64,000 nt of DNA from Myxococcales bacterium. Lineage in GTDB: Bacteria; Myxococcota_A; Polyangia; Nannocystales; Nannocystaceae. Of this stretch, positions 1 through 7,883 are shown piece after piece. Both the position numbers and the translations under genes were made by a program. The DNA lies in NCBI GenBank assembly GCA_020633295.1, contig JACKDW010000005.1, positions 186,001 to 250,000 of the forward strand, written 5' to 3'. Position 1 is the first letter of the stretch. Each line of letters opens with the position of its first letter. Under the pieces are notes generated by a model. That model had not been told where the DNA came from. It worked only from the letters and a program-made list of their open reading frames with translations, and made no database searches.

Positions 1-629
1 ACGCCGAGCTGCTCGCAGACCGCGGCGACCGAGTGACCGCGCGGACCCTCGAGCAGCGCGAGCGCTCGCTCCAGCCGCGCCACCCCGCCCAGGGGCGGCC
101 GCCCGACGCCCATCGCCCTGTTTAGGCGCGCCTCGAGCACCCGCCCCAGCGCCGCGAGCTTGGCTGCGGGCGCCCCCGCCGACGCGATCTCGTCGCGCGC
201 GCGCGCCACCGACGTCGCGCCCCACAGCGACTCGAGCGAGACGAGCTGATCGGTCAGCTCCGCCGCCGGGCGCCACGCCCCGCCGGCCGACCCGCCGAGG
301 AACGGCGCCGCCCGGGCCGGGTGAAAGAACGCGCCGACCATGTGCGTCTCGGCCGTCGGCTCGCTCAAGATCGGCCCGCGTTGCTGTCCGCAGAGCCAGG
401 CGTCCGTTCGCAGCCGCGAGCGCGCGAGCTCCTGCGGCGCCCGGGGATCAAAGGTCCGATGCGGCGCGCCGAGGTTGAGGATCAGCGTCAGATGTCCCCC
501 CGGCAAGATCGCGTCCCGCTGGTAGTGGATCCGCCCCCGCGCGAACCACAGCGACGAGACGAAGCGCGCGAGCGGACCCCTCGGCCGCAAGCGCAAGAAC
601 TCAAACGACGCCGGCTCGCCGTCTCGCAT
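1..629 (-). CDS. AraC-family transcriptional regulator (3' end outside window)
   Basis: The reverse strand is open from an ATG at 629 to the window edge (209 residues seen); an in-frame GTG at 638 is an alternative start. The N-terminal half has the effector-domain pattern of AraC regulators of the DUF6597 type (Leu-Arg-Pro-x-Gly-Pro-Leu near the start, then a Pro-Gly-Gly-His-Leu-Thr-Leu-Ile-Leu-Asn core at about 45-55). The last ~35 residues (RLERALALLEG, then SVAAVCEQLG) look like the first helices of the AraC HTH, which is cut by the edge. It faces the small lipoprotein gene at 752 across an AT-rich palindrome (683-702), the usual layout for a regulator controlling itself and its neighbour. 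The family is a confident call; the ligand cannot be inferred. Confidence 0.75.
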   Translation of the reverse strand, partial: MRDGEPASFEFLRLRPRGPLARFVSSLWFARGRIHYQRDAILPGGHLTLILNLGAPHRTFDPRAPQELARSRLRTDAWLCGQQRGPILSEPTAETHMVGAFFHPARAAPFLGGSAGGAWRPAAELTDQLVSLESLWGATSVARARDEIASAGAPAAKLAALGRVLEARLNRAMGVGRPPLGGVARLERALALLEGPRGHSVAAVCEQLG

Positions 630-682
630 ATCGCGCACAGCACGGTACCGCGAAGCGCGAGTCCGCGCGACGAGCTTGAGAC

Positions 683-702
683 AAATCGAATTAATTTGAT
701 TT
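683..702. promoter_or_regulatory. AT-rich near-perfect palindrome, probable operator
   Basis: A 20-bp inverted repeat with 9 of 10 pairs matching (half-site AAATCGAATT), centred at 692/693. It lies in the only strongly AT-rich stretch of the window (about 677-745), between the divergent AraC-type gene (start 629) and the lipoprotein gene at 752. A TTGATT at 696-701 followed 17 nt later by TTTTAA overlaps it and could be the promoter toward 752. The symmetry is seen directly; operator function is inferred. Confidence 0.5.
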
Positions 703-751
703 TTAGAAGTTTATTTAGTTTTAATACTTATGATTTCAAGGAGTCATTGTC

Positions 752-1132
752 GTGGGCCTAATCGCCATCGAACACCGTTCTGAACGCATCGGTTTCCTTG
801 TCGGTTTCATCGTCGGCGTGGCGATCCCGCTCGTGCTCGCCTGTGACCCCGGCCCCGCCGCCCTGCCGGACGACCTGCCGATGGCCGACGTCGAGGACGA
901 TTCGCCGAGTACGCCGGCCCTGGCGACGCCTTCGAATGGGAAGTCCTCTGCCATGACAGCGCCGCCCCCGACCGCGAGCTCCCGCGGCGTGACGCCTTCG
1001 CCGAAGGTTGTCCCGAGAGACAGTAAGAAATCTAGCCTGACGTCGACGGCGACCGCATCCGCGACGGGAGCTCCCGCCAAGACATCGTCGTCTCGAGACA
1101 CGCGACGGCTCGCCCGACAGCCCGACCTGTAG
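752..1132 (+). CDS. Small predicted lipoprotein
   Basis: A 126-residue product starting at GTG 752, preceded by AAGGAG about 8 nt upstream, one of the clear ribosome sites of the window. Residues 13-31 form a hydrophobic signal ending in a lipobox (LVLAC, Cys at about 31), so the mature protein should be anchored to a membrane. The rest is Pro/Ser/Thr-rich and low complexity with no recognisable domain. From about 905 the +1 frame reads as a more protein-like stretch (acidic and aromatic residues, ending at a TAA near 1025), so a frameshift shortly after the lipobox is possible. It is divergent from the AraC-type gene and may be its target. Confidence 0.5.
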   Translation: MGLIAIEHRSERIGFLVGFIVGVAIPLVLACDPGPAALPDDLPMADVEDDSPSTPALATPSNGKSSAMTAPPPTASSRGVTPSPKVVPRDSKKSSLTSTATASATGAPAKTSSSRDTRRLARQPDL

Positions 1133-1606
1133 CCAGCCCGACGAGCGCTGCGCGTCGGCGACGAGCTCTGGCTGGGCCTCAAGACATGTCTCCCACTCGC
1201 GCGGGCCCGGCGGGCCGCGCCTTTTACCCGACGAGCAGGAGCGTCGAGCTCCCATGTCCGTCGCTGACGCGCAGCGAGAACAGCACGACCATCCACGCGC
1301 CCCTGCGCGAGCGCGGTCCGGGCTTCACCGGCATCGACTCTGAGCACGCCGCGTGGCGGCGAAAAGGCCAGGAAAGGCGTCACGCGGACGCTCGCCGCGG
1401 GCGGCTCGCGCCGAGCCTCGAGGGCGCCGCCTGCACCGACCGGATAGAGCCGCGAAAGTCGTCGTCGGTCAGCGCCGTCGACCGCTGGGCCGCGCGGCGT
1501 GTGGACGCGCTGCGCGGCGGGTCGCGTGCGCGGGCGCGGCAGGCGAGCCCGCGCCCGCCCGCGCGGCGCAAGGCTCATGTCTTTACGAACATGCTACCCT
1601 CGCCGC
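1133..1606. other. Gap without a convincing gene
   Basis: Open frames exist on both strands but none has a plausible start or a recognisable product. Several short protein-like stretches change frame within the region, as in decayed coding sequence. The right end holds the promoter element described at 1578-1600. Confidence 0.4.
1578..1600 (+). promoter_or_regulatory. TGTC-N6-AACATG element with -10 hexamer
   Basis: TGTC (1578-1581), six bases, AACATG (1588-1593), then TACCCT (1595-1600), which ends 6 nt before the ATG at 1607. The first part is one of five related intergenic elements in the window. The -10 position predicts transcription starting at the start codon. Confidence 0.5.
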
Positions 1607-2728
1607 ATGCGACGCGCCCGCAGCACCGCGCGATCGGTGCGCTCGCCCGCCCGCGTCGATCGCCGCGGCCTCACGCTCGGGCTCGGGCTCGGGCTGCTGC
1701 TCTCCTGTGACCCGCGCACGCCCGACGCGCCCGGCCTCAACTGCTTCTCCGGCTGCGGCGCGTGCGAGTGCGACGCGCGGACGGGCTTCATCGACAACCC
1801 CGGCGACACCGGCCCGTGCGTGTGCGGGGACGGCATGGAGCTCGTCGGCGACTACTGCTTCCCGCCCGACGCGAGCGGCTCCACGAGCATCGACGACACC
1901 TACTCGGGCCCCTCCGGCCCCTCCGGCCCCGCGACCGACGGGACCGACGACACGCTCGAGACCTTCGGCGTCATCACGATCTCGGGCACCGGCGAGACCG
2001 AGGACCCGACCACCGGCGCCGCCACCACCGACGAGACCTCCGGGACCACCGAGATGTCGACCACCGGCGACCCCACCACCACGGGCGGCGACACCGAGGG
2101 CGACACCTGCGGGGACATGGTGGTCGACGACGGCGAGGACTGCGATGAGGGCCAAGACCCGAGCCCGACCTGCAGCCCCGAGTGCGTCGCCTGCGACGGC
2201 GCGCCCGAGCCCGCGCCCGCGCTCATCAAGTGCGGCGACAGCTGCGTGCTCGCCGACGTCGCCTACAACGACCTGCAGTCGCGCTTGCAGGTGTTCCGCG
2301 CCTCGACCTCGGGCTGGCTCGCGGGCCTGCGCGTGCGCATGTCGAACGCGGCCGCCGCGACCAACCAAGTCGAGCTGCGCGTGCTCGCGCTGCCGGACCC
2401 GCTCACCCCCGGCGCGCTCGGCTTCAGCATCGACGACAACGTGATCGCGCTGGCGAGCTCGTCCATGACCGAGCAGATGGCCTGGCAGCCCGTCGAATTC
2501 GACCCGACGCCGACGATCACCGCCGGCGAGTACTACGCCATCGTCGCGCGCCTCGTCGGCGACGTCGACCCGGGGCTCCTCGGCGCGCGCTGGGAGACGC
2601 GGCTCGAGGCCGACGTCTACCCGCCCGGCGACGCCTACTCGTGCGCGCTCGACTGCCCGGCGTGGGAGCCGGCGAACGGGACCTACGACCACCTGTTCGA
2701 GGTCCTGGTCGTCCCGGTCTGTCAGTGA
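1607..2728 (+). CDS. Cys-rich lipoprotein with Thr-rich linker
   Basis: A 373-residue protein. An Arg-rich n-region, hydrophobic stretch 21-33 and Cys34 (LLLSC) form a lipoprotein signal. Next come a Cys-rich segment (about 40-85), a Gly/Ser/Thr/Glu-rich low-complexity linker (about 90-165), one DUF4215-like motif (VVDDGEDCDEG, about 172) and a C-terminal domain of about 180 residues that probably folds as beta structure. I chose ATG 1607 because it sits directly before the signal peptide and 6 nt after a -10 hexamer; the reading frame is open further upstream but that part is not protein-like. A terminator lies 90 nt downstream. Probably surface-exposed; function unknown. Confidence 0.8.
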   Translation: MRRARSTARSVRSPARVDRRGLTLGLGLGLLLSCDPRTPDAPGLNCFSGCGACECDARTGFIDNPGDTGPCVCGDGMELVGDYCFPPDASGSTSIDDTYSGPSGPSGPATDGTDDTLETFGVITISGTGETEDPTTGAATTDETSGTTEMSTTGDPTTTGGDTEGDTCGDMVVDDGEDCDEGQDPSPTCSPECVACDGAPEPAPALIKCGDSCVLADVAYNDLQSRLQVFRASTSGWLAGLRVRMSNAAAATNQVELRVLALPDPLTPGALGFSIDDNVIALASSSMTEQMAWQPVEFDPTPTITAGEYYAIVARLVGDVDPGLLGARWETRLEADVYPPGDAYSCALDCPAWEPANGTYDHLFEVLVVPVCQ

Positions 2729-2775
2729 TCGTGAATGACGCCGCGGAACGAGGTTTCGTTGGCCGCGGCGCGGTG

Positions 2776-2804
2776 TTGACAGGCGCGTTTTCGCCCGCGA
2801 TGAT
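2776..2804 (+). promoter_or_regulatory. Consensus-like sigma70 promoter
   Basis: TTGACA (2776-2781), a 17-nt spacer and GATGAT (2799-2804). Predicted start near 2811, only a few bases before the terminator stem at 2818, so it would give an RNA of roughly 50 nt or read through into the gene at 2984. Confidence 0.4.
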
Positions 2805-2817
2805 CGTGCCCGGGCCC

Positions 2818-2857
2818 GCGCCGTCGCCACCTACGGATGGGAGGCGACGGCGCTTTT
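2818..2857 (+). terminator. Intrinsic terminator
   Basis: A perfect 11-bp GC stem (2818-2828 with 2843-2853) and 14-nt loop, followed by TTTTCTT. The only textbook rho-independent terminator I found in the window. It lies downstream of the lipoprotein gene ending at 2728. Confidence 0.75.
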
Positions 2858-2983
2858 CTTGTTCTCTTGGTCCTCATCGCGCGCTGCTCCTCGCGCCAGC
2901 GGCCGGCGGCGCGCCCTGTAAAACCTGCGTAAGAAGCCAGGTCTACACCGGCGCCGGCGCTCGTCCGTTGTAGCCTGAGGAGC

Positions 2984-4477
2984 ATGCCTACCGGCGTCGA
3001 CCGTCGCGCGTTCCTGGGCTTCGCGCTCGCCTCCATGGCGTGTGGGACAGGTGAACGGCTGCCGCCGACGCGCCGCGGCGTCGCGCGACCCGAGCCCGCG
3101 ACGCCGCCCGAGACGGCGCCGCCCGTCTACATCGACGCGGCGGTGACCGGGGCGCCGCACGTGCGCCAGCGGCCCGACTTCTGCGGCGAGGCCTGCGTCG
3201 CCATGCTCCTCGGCCTGCACGGCGTCGACGGCGACCAGGACGACGTGTTCGACGCCTCCGGCCTCGACCCCGCGCTCGGGCGCGGCTGCTACACGCCCGA
3301 GCTCAAGACCGCGATGGAGCGCCTCGGCTTCGCGCCCGGGCCGGTGTGGTACACGCTCGACGCGGACGACGACGGCGCCTCGCTCGAGGCCTGCTGGGCG
3401 CGGGTGCACGACGACCTCACGCGCGGGATCGCGGGCGTGGTGTGCATGCACTACGACGACGCCCCCGGCACCACCGAGCACATGCGGCTCATCATCGGCT
3501 ACGACGCCGCGCGCGACGAGGTCCTCTACCACGAGCCCGCCGAGGATCGCGGCGCGTCGCGACGCATGTCACGCGCGCGGCTGCTCGCTCGCTGGCCGCT
3601 CGGCGACAACCAGGGCGGCCGCTTCTGCGTGCACCTGCGCGGCACCCCGCGCGCCCCCGGCTCGCTCGTGATCCCGTCGCCGTCCGCCGGACATCGGCCC
3701 GCCGCCTATTGCCAGGCGATCCAGGGGCTCAAGGGCAAGCTCGACGGGCGCGGCTTCACGATCCTGCGCGAGGAGCCCTTCGTGGTCGTCGGCGACGGCG
3801 CCCCCGACGACGTCCACAAGCGCTCGCAGGGCACGATCCGCTGGGCCGTCGACCACCTGCGCGCCGCCTACTTTGATCAGGACCCGCAGGCGCTCAACAC
3901 GATCTGGCTGTTCGAGGGCGAGCGCAGCTACACGAAGCACACCCGCGAGTTCTTCGGCGCCGAGCCCGACACCCCCTACGGCTACTACTCGCGCGCGCAC
4001 GCGGCCCTGATCATGAACATCGCCACCGGCGGCGGCACGCTCGTGCACGAGCTCGTCCACCCGTTTATCGAGAGCAACTTCCCGGCCTGCCCCTCATGGT
4101 TCGACGAGGGCCTCGCCTCGCTCTACGAGCAGTGCGCCGAGCGAGACGGCGCGATCTGGGGGCTCACCAACTGGCGCCTCGCGGGCCTGCAGCAGGCGAT
4201 CCGCGCGGGTCGGGTGCCGAGCTTCAAGGCCCTGTGCGGGACCACCTCGGATCAGTTCTACGACGACGACCCCGGCACCAACTACGCCCAGGCGCGCTAC
4301 CTCTGCTACTGGCTGCAGGAGCGCGGGCTCCTGCGCCGCTACTACCGGAGCTTTTGCGATCGTCACCGCGAGGACCCGGGCGGCCACGCGATCCTGCAGG
4401 AGACCGTCGGCGCGCCCGACATGCGCGCCTGGCAGCGCGAGTGGGAGCGCTTCGTGCTCGGCCTGCGCTTCGCGTAG
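2984..4477 (+). CDS. Lipoprotein fusing a C39-like cysteine peptidase and a gluzincin metallopeptidase
   Basis: A 497-residue protein whose N-terminus carries a Tat-like RR (DRRAFLG, 6-12) and a possible lipobox Cys20. Residues 55-190 resemble peptidase C39/papain-like domains: Gln62, Cys67 in DFCGEAC, His166 in TEHMRLIIGYD, and YHEPAE in the usual third-residue position. Residues 240-497 look like a gluzincin: HELVH at 355-359 and Glu375 in SWFDEGLAS, the HExxH plus distal Glu zinc site of the peptidase-MA/DUF1570 type. Both motif sets are intact. The start is supported by TAGCCT at 2971-2976, 7 nt upstream. It is probably exported and acts in the periplasm or at the cell surface; its substrate is unknown. 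Confidence 0.75.
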   Translation: MPTGVDRRAFLGFALASMACGTGERLPPTRRGVARPEPATPPETAPPVYIDAAVTGAPHVRQRPDFCGEACVAMLLGLHGVDGDQDDVFDASGLDPALGRGCYTPELKTAMERLGFAPGPVWYTLDADDDGASLEACWARVHDDLTRGIAGVVCMHYDDAPGTTEHMRLIIGYDAARDEVLYHEPAEDRGASRRMSRARLLARWPLGDNQGGRFCVHLRGTPRAPGSLVIPSPSAGHRPAAYCQAIQGLKGKLDGRGFTILREEPFVVVGDGAPDDVHKRSQGTIRWAVDHLRAAYFDQDPQALNTIWLFEGERSYTKHTREFFGAEPDTPYGYYSRAHAALIMNIATGGGTLVHELVHPFIESNFPACPSWFDEGLASLYEQCAERDGAIWGLTNWRLAGLQQAIRAGRVPSFKALCGTTSDQFYDDDPGTNYAQARYLCYWLQERGLLRRYYRSFCDRHREDPGGHAILQETVGAPDMRAWQREWERFVLGLRFA

Positions 4478-4483
4478 CGCGAG

Positions 4484-4939
4484 TCAGCCGCGCGCCGCGT
4501 ACTCGGCCAGCAGCGCCGGGTACTCCGCGGGCGGCGGGAAGCCCTCGTAGCTGTGTCGCGCGGGCGTGACCGCCCACGAGAGCTTCTCCTTCGTCACGGT
4601 CTCGATGAACGGCGCGGCCCACTCGGCGTCGTCGAACATCGTCGGGCGCACGTTGACGAACTCCGAGACGCCGTGAATACGCGTGAACATCCACGTGAAG
4701 CACGCGGGGCAGCACATGTGGTCGAGCTGCGTCCCCTTCGCGCCGCCCTTCACGGGCGTCCCCGCGGTCACGCGAAAGCCCCCGGTCGGGATCAACGCCG
4801 TGACCGAGAACGCGCTCGCGCTCATCTTCTGACAGCCGCGACAGTGACACGCTGCGGTCATGATCGGCGCGGCCGTGATCTCGATCGTGACGGCGCCGCA
4901 GCGACAACTTCCAGACAGGGGGAGCTCGGGTTGGGGCAT
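4484..4939 (-). CDS. GFA / CENP-V family protein
   Basis: A 151-residue protein with the zinc-binding pattern of the GFA family (glutathione-dependent formaldehyde-activating enzyme-like): CRCGAV at 12-17, CHCRGCQK at about 30-37 and CCPAC at about 76-80. Length and motif order fit the family. Members bind two zinc ions; many have no proven activity, so a role in formaldehyde handling should not be assumed. TACACT at 4951-4956 lies 11 nt upstream of the ATG, so the leader would be only a few bases. It is convergent with the peptidase gene, with 6 nt between the stop codons. Confidence 0.85.
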   Translation of the reverse strand: MPQPELPLSGSCRCGAVTIEITAAPIMTAACHCRGCQKMSASAFSVTALIPTGGFRVTAGTPVKGGAKGTQLDHMCCPACFTWMFTRIHGVSEFVNVRPTMFDDAEWAAPFIETVTKEKLSWAVTPARHSYEGFPPPAEYPALLAEYAARG

Positions 4940-5023
4940 GACGGCTCCGCAGTGTACGCGACACGGCGCGCCCGGTCTGCGCGCGGCCGCGCTACCGGGC
5001 CCGGCGCTACCGGCGGCCGCGCG

Positions 5024-5965
5024 TCACGGCGCGCACACCAGGTCTTCGTAGGCTCCGCAGCCGCCGGCGTCGGGCGGGTACCAGTCGCCCGTCGCGTGCT
5101 CACACCACTGCACGAGGTTGTTGCCGACGACGTGGCAGGTCGAGCAGTCGTAGCAGTAGAAGCTGCCGAAGTTGGTCGCCTTCGAGTCGTTGGACGAGCC
5201 GCAGTACGCCGTCCAGCAGCCGTCCTCGGTGAGGCCGTTTTGGTTGCACTGATTGGCGACCCCGGTCGGGACCTCGCAGCCGTTGTCCCAGTCGCCGTCG
5301 CAATTCTCGTAGGGCGCGACGCAGGTGAAGCCCTCGCACCCGCCGTCGACGCACTCGCCGCCCTGGGCGTGCGCGGGCGGGCTGCAGTCCATCGCCTCGC
5401 CGCTGACGCACACGCCCATCCCGTCGCAGCTGTCGCCGCTCGTGCACGGGTCGCCGTCGTCGCACTCCTCGCCCTCGAACTTCGGCCCGTAGACGCACAC
5501 GCCGTTCTCGCACCAGCCCTCCTCGACGTAGCAGTCGTTGGCGGGCGCGCCGCAGGGCTCCGGGCAGTCGTCGGTCGGGTCGACCGTCGTCATGTTGGTC
5601 CCGCCCTGCGTGGTCAAGGTCGTCAGCGACGTCTGCGTGGTCGGCATCGTCGGGTCGCTGGCGCTCGTGGTCCCGTCGGTCGCCGAGACGCCCTCGGTCT
5701 CACCCGACTCGGACTCGACGCCGAAGGTGCTGCCCCCCATCGGCCCGTCGCTGCCGAGGCCCGTCGTGTCCTCGCCGGCGGTCGTGATGTACGGATCGCC
5801 GAACGCGTCCTTCGTCTCGTCGCCCGCGGCGCAGGCCGCCGCCGCGATCGAACCACAGACGACGAGCACGACCGCCGCGCTCCTGCGTGCCGCCCCTCGC
5901 CGGGCTCTGATCGCGCGACCGTGCACGATTCGAGAGCCTACCACCATCGACGCGGCCCGCTCCAC
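5024..5965 (-). CDS. Cys-rich predicted lipoprotein
   Basis: A 313-residue product. An Arg-rich n-region, a hydrophobic segment and a lipobox (IAAAAC, Cys at about 45) precede a Thr/Ser/Gly/Glu-rich linker and then a Cys-rich half with short motifs such as CxxGDPC, CxNGVC and NCDGDWDNGC, like those of other myxobacterial surface proteins with EGF/disintegrin-like spacing. The in-frame ATG at about 5947 (MVVGSRIVHG) is an equally possible start. A TATCGA lies upstream but is not well placed. No enzymatic motif is visible. It is divergent from the SDR gene at 6045. Confidence 0.7.
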   Translation of the reverse strand: MERAASMVVGSRIVHGRAIRARRGAARRSAAVVLVVCGSIAAAACAAGDETKDAFGDPYITTAGEDTTGLGSDGPMGGSTFGVESESGETEGVSATDGTTSASDPTMPTTQTSLTTLTTQGGTNMTTVDPTDDCPEPCGAPANDCYVEEGWCENGVCVYGPKFEGEECDDGDPCTSGDSCDGMGVCVSGEAMDCSPPAHAQGGECVDGGCEGFTCVAPYENCDGDWDNGCEVPTGVANQCNQNGLTEDGCWTAYCGSSNDSKATNFGSFYCYDCSTCHVVGNNLVQWCEHATGDWYPPDAGGCGAYEDLVCAP

Positions 5966-6044
5966 CCGCGTCGATAGTGCCCGAAATCACGGGCGCGAGG
6001 CCCCGCGGGCCCCGCTCGCGAAAGTGGTGTAAAGAGACCGCGCG

Positions 6045-6872
6045 ATGCCCTCTCCCATGGAATTCCGCTCCCGCTGGGTCCTCGTCACCGGCGCCTCGTC
6101 CGGGCTCGGCCGGGAGATCGCCCGACACCTCGCCCGCGACCACGGCGCCAACCTCATCATCGCCGCGCGCCGGCGGTCGCGGCTCGAGGAGCTGGCGCGG
6201 GAGCTCGAGCAGGAGGCCAAGGTCCAGGTCGTGACCGTGCAGGCCGACCTCTCGCGCGAGGACGACGTCGAGCGCCTGTTCCGCGAGGCCACAGACGGTC
6301 GCGAGGTCTACGCGGTCATCCTCAACGCCGGCATCACCTGCTTCGGCGAGCACCACGCGCTCGCGTGGGAGGACATCAGCCGCATGCTCTCGCTCAACGT
6401 CACGAGCACGGTGCGGCTCGTCAGCCTGTTCGTCCCCCACCTGCTCGAGACCCGCCAGTCGGGCGGCGTCCTGCTCGTCTCGAGCCTGGCCGGCGTCGTC
6501 CCGGTCCCCTACCAGGCGGCGTACTCGGGCACCAAGGGCTTTCTGATCAACTTCGGCCGCTGCCTCTGGCACGAGCTGCGCGCCGACGACGTCTCGGTCA
6601 CGACCTTCGTGCCCGGCGGCATCTCGACCGAGCTGCTCGACATCCACGGCCTCTCCAAGCACTTCGGCCACAAGAACCCGATGGTCATGCCCGCCGACGC
6701 CTGCGCGCGCCTGGCCGTGCGCGCGCTCCAGCGCCGCCGCTACATGTACGTGCCCGGGCTGCTCAACCGCGCCTCGCTGCTGCTCGCTGACCTCCTGCCC
6801 AGGCGGCTCTCGACCACGGTCATCGGCGCCGAGTACCGCAAGGCGCTGGCGACCGCGCGCGGCGACGGCTGA
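6045..6872 (+). CDS. Short-chain dehydrogenase/reductase
   Basis: A 275-residue classical SDR with the cofactor motif TGASSGLG (about 14-21), NAG (about 92), a catalytic Ser in VSSLAG (about 140) and YSGTK (Tyr/Lys, about 155-159). The Arg-rich segment after strand 2 (AARRRSRL) suggests NADP preference. The C-terminal region after the active site is hydrophobic and Arg-rich, like the SDRs that act on lipid substrates; this is only a hint. TAAAGA at 6030-6035 lies 9 nt before the ATG. The substrate is unknown. Confidence 0.85.
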   Translation: MPSPMEFRSRWVLVTGASSGLGREIARHLARDHGANLIIAARRRSRLEELARELEQEAKVQVVTVQADLSREDDVERLFREATDGREVYAVILNAGITCFGEHHALAWEDISRMLSLNVTSTVRLVSLFVPHLLETRQSGGVLLVSSLAGVVPVPYQAAYSGTKGFLINFGRCLWHELRADDVSVTTFVPGGISTELLDIHGLSKHFGHKNPMVMPADACARLAVRALQRRRYMYVPGLLNRASLLLADLLPRRLSTTVIGAEYRKALATARGDG

Positions 6873-6878
6873 GGTCGC

Positions 6879-6907
6879 TTGACAACCCGCGCGCCCGCCC
6901 GCATAAC
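6879..6907 (+). promoter_or_regulatory. Sigma70-type promoter
   Basis: TTGACA (6879-6884), a 17-nt spacer and CATAAC (6902-6907), directed at the PARG-like gene. The inverted repeat at 6919-6946 lies just downstream of the predicted start, and TATGAT at 6951-6956 could be a second -10. Confidence 0.5.
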
Positions 6908-6918
6908 CGCACCACTGT

Positions 6919-6946
6919 CACATGGGCCTTCATACATGCCCGTGTG
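6919..6946. promoter_or_regulatory. Inverted repeat, possible operator
   Basis: CACATGGGC (6919-6927) and GCCCGTGTG (6938-6946) are inverted copies with one mismatch and a 10-nt AT-containing spacer. It lies between a promoter-like sequence and the PARG-like gene, where a repressor site or a 5' RNA hairpin would be expected. Confidence 0.4.
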
Positions 6947-6989
6947 GTCATATGATTGACGGGCGCGCGGCCGCGCCGAGGTGGCACGC

Positions 6990-7877
6990 ATGGGCAGCAA
7001 GAAGATCCGTGAGCGCAGGGCCGCGATCGCGCGCGAGACCCTCGAGATCCTCGAGCGCGGCGGCTACGCGGCGCCCGGCGGCGACGTGGTGTCGATCGCC
7101 GCCGAGCTCGACGCCGCGCGCGCGGGCGCCCGCCACTACCGCCCCGAGGAGCTCTCGGCGCTGCGCGAGCGCGTGACCGCGCGGCTGCGCGCCGCCGGCC
7201 CCAGGCGACCCGCGACGCGCTTCGAGGTCACCGGCGAGACGACCCTCGCGGCCGCGCGCCGGCTGACCCAGGACGCGGGCTTCAAAGACCCCGCCTGCCT
7301 CAACTTCGCCTCGGCGCGCAACCCCGGCGGCGGCTTCCTGGGCGGCAGCGAGGGGCAAGAGGAGTGCCTCGCCCGCGCGACCGGCCTCTACCCCTGCATC
7401 GCCAACGCCGACATGGAGGGCATGTACCGCCCCGCCCGCGTCAGCCGCGACGCGCTCTACAGCGACCACATGATCTACGCGCCGCGCGTCCCCGTGCTGC
7501 GCGACGACGACGACGCGCTGCTGCCCGCGCCCGCCCGCGTCTCGATCATCACCGCGGCCGCCGTCAACGCGGGCGCGGTGCGCAAGAACCAAAAGCGCGA
7601 CCGCGCGCGGATCCCCGAGGTCATGCGCGCGCGGATCGGCAAGCTGCTCGCGCTCGCGGCGGACCGCGGCCACGAGGCGCTCGTGCTCGGCGCCTGGGGC
7701 TGCGGCGTGTTCCAGAACGATCCGGCGGCGGTCGCCGGGTGGTTCGCCGAGGCGCTGTTCGAGTCGAGCGGCGCGTTCGCGGACGCCTTCGCGCACGTCG
7801 TCTTCGCGATCGTCGACAGCTCGAAGCGCCAGGTCACGCGCGCCCCGTTCGCGCGCGCGTTTCGGGCCGACGCGTGA
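6990..7877 (+). CDS. Bacterial-type poly(ADP-ribose) glycohydrolase-like protein (TIGR02452/DUF2263)
   Basis: A 295-residue protein with the signature of microbial PARG proteins: GGG at 113-115, seven residues, then QEE at 123-125, preceded by NFASARNP and followed by RATGLYPC. Further macrodomain features (ITAAAVNAG, LGAWGCGVFQN) are present. Family members remove ADP-ribose from proteins and are often tied to stress or conflict systems; here no ADP-ribosyltransferase or toxin gene is adjacent. I prefer ATG 6990 (GAGGTGG upstream) over the in-frame GTG 6981. A promoter and an inverted repeat lie upstream. Confidence 0.85.
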   Translation: MGSKKIRERRAAIARETLEILERGGYAAPGGDVVSIAAELDAARAGARHYRPEELSALRERVTARLRAAGPRRPATRFEVTGETTLAAARRLTQDAGFKDPACLNFASARNPGGGFLGGSEGQEECLARATGLYPCIANADMEGMYRPARVSRDALYSDHMIYAPRVPVLRDDDDALLPAPARVSIITAAAVNAGAVRKNQKRDRARIPEVMRARIGKLLALAADRGHEALVLGAWGCGVFQNDPAAVAGWFAEALFESSGAFADAFAHVVFAIVDSSKRQVTRAPFARAFRADA

Positions 7878-7883
7878 GCGCGA

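Noticed and set aside
1186..1710. Open frames in the gap after the small lipoprotein
   Set aside because: Compositionally like shadow frames, and protein-like segments switch frame; at most decayed sequence.
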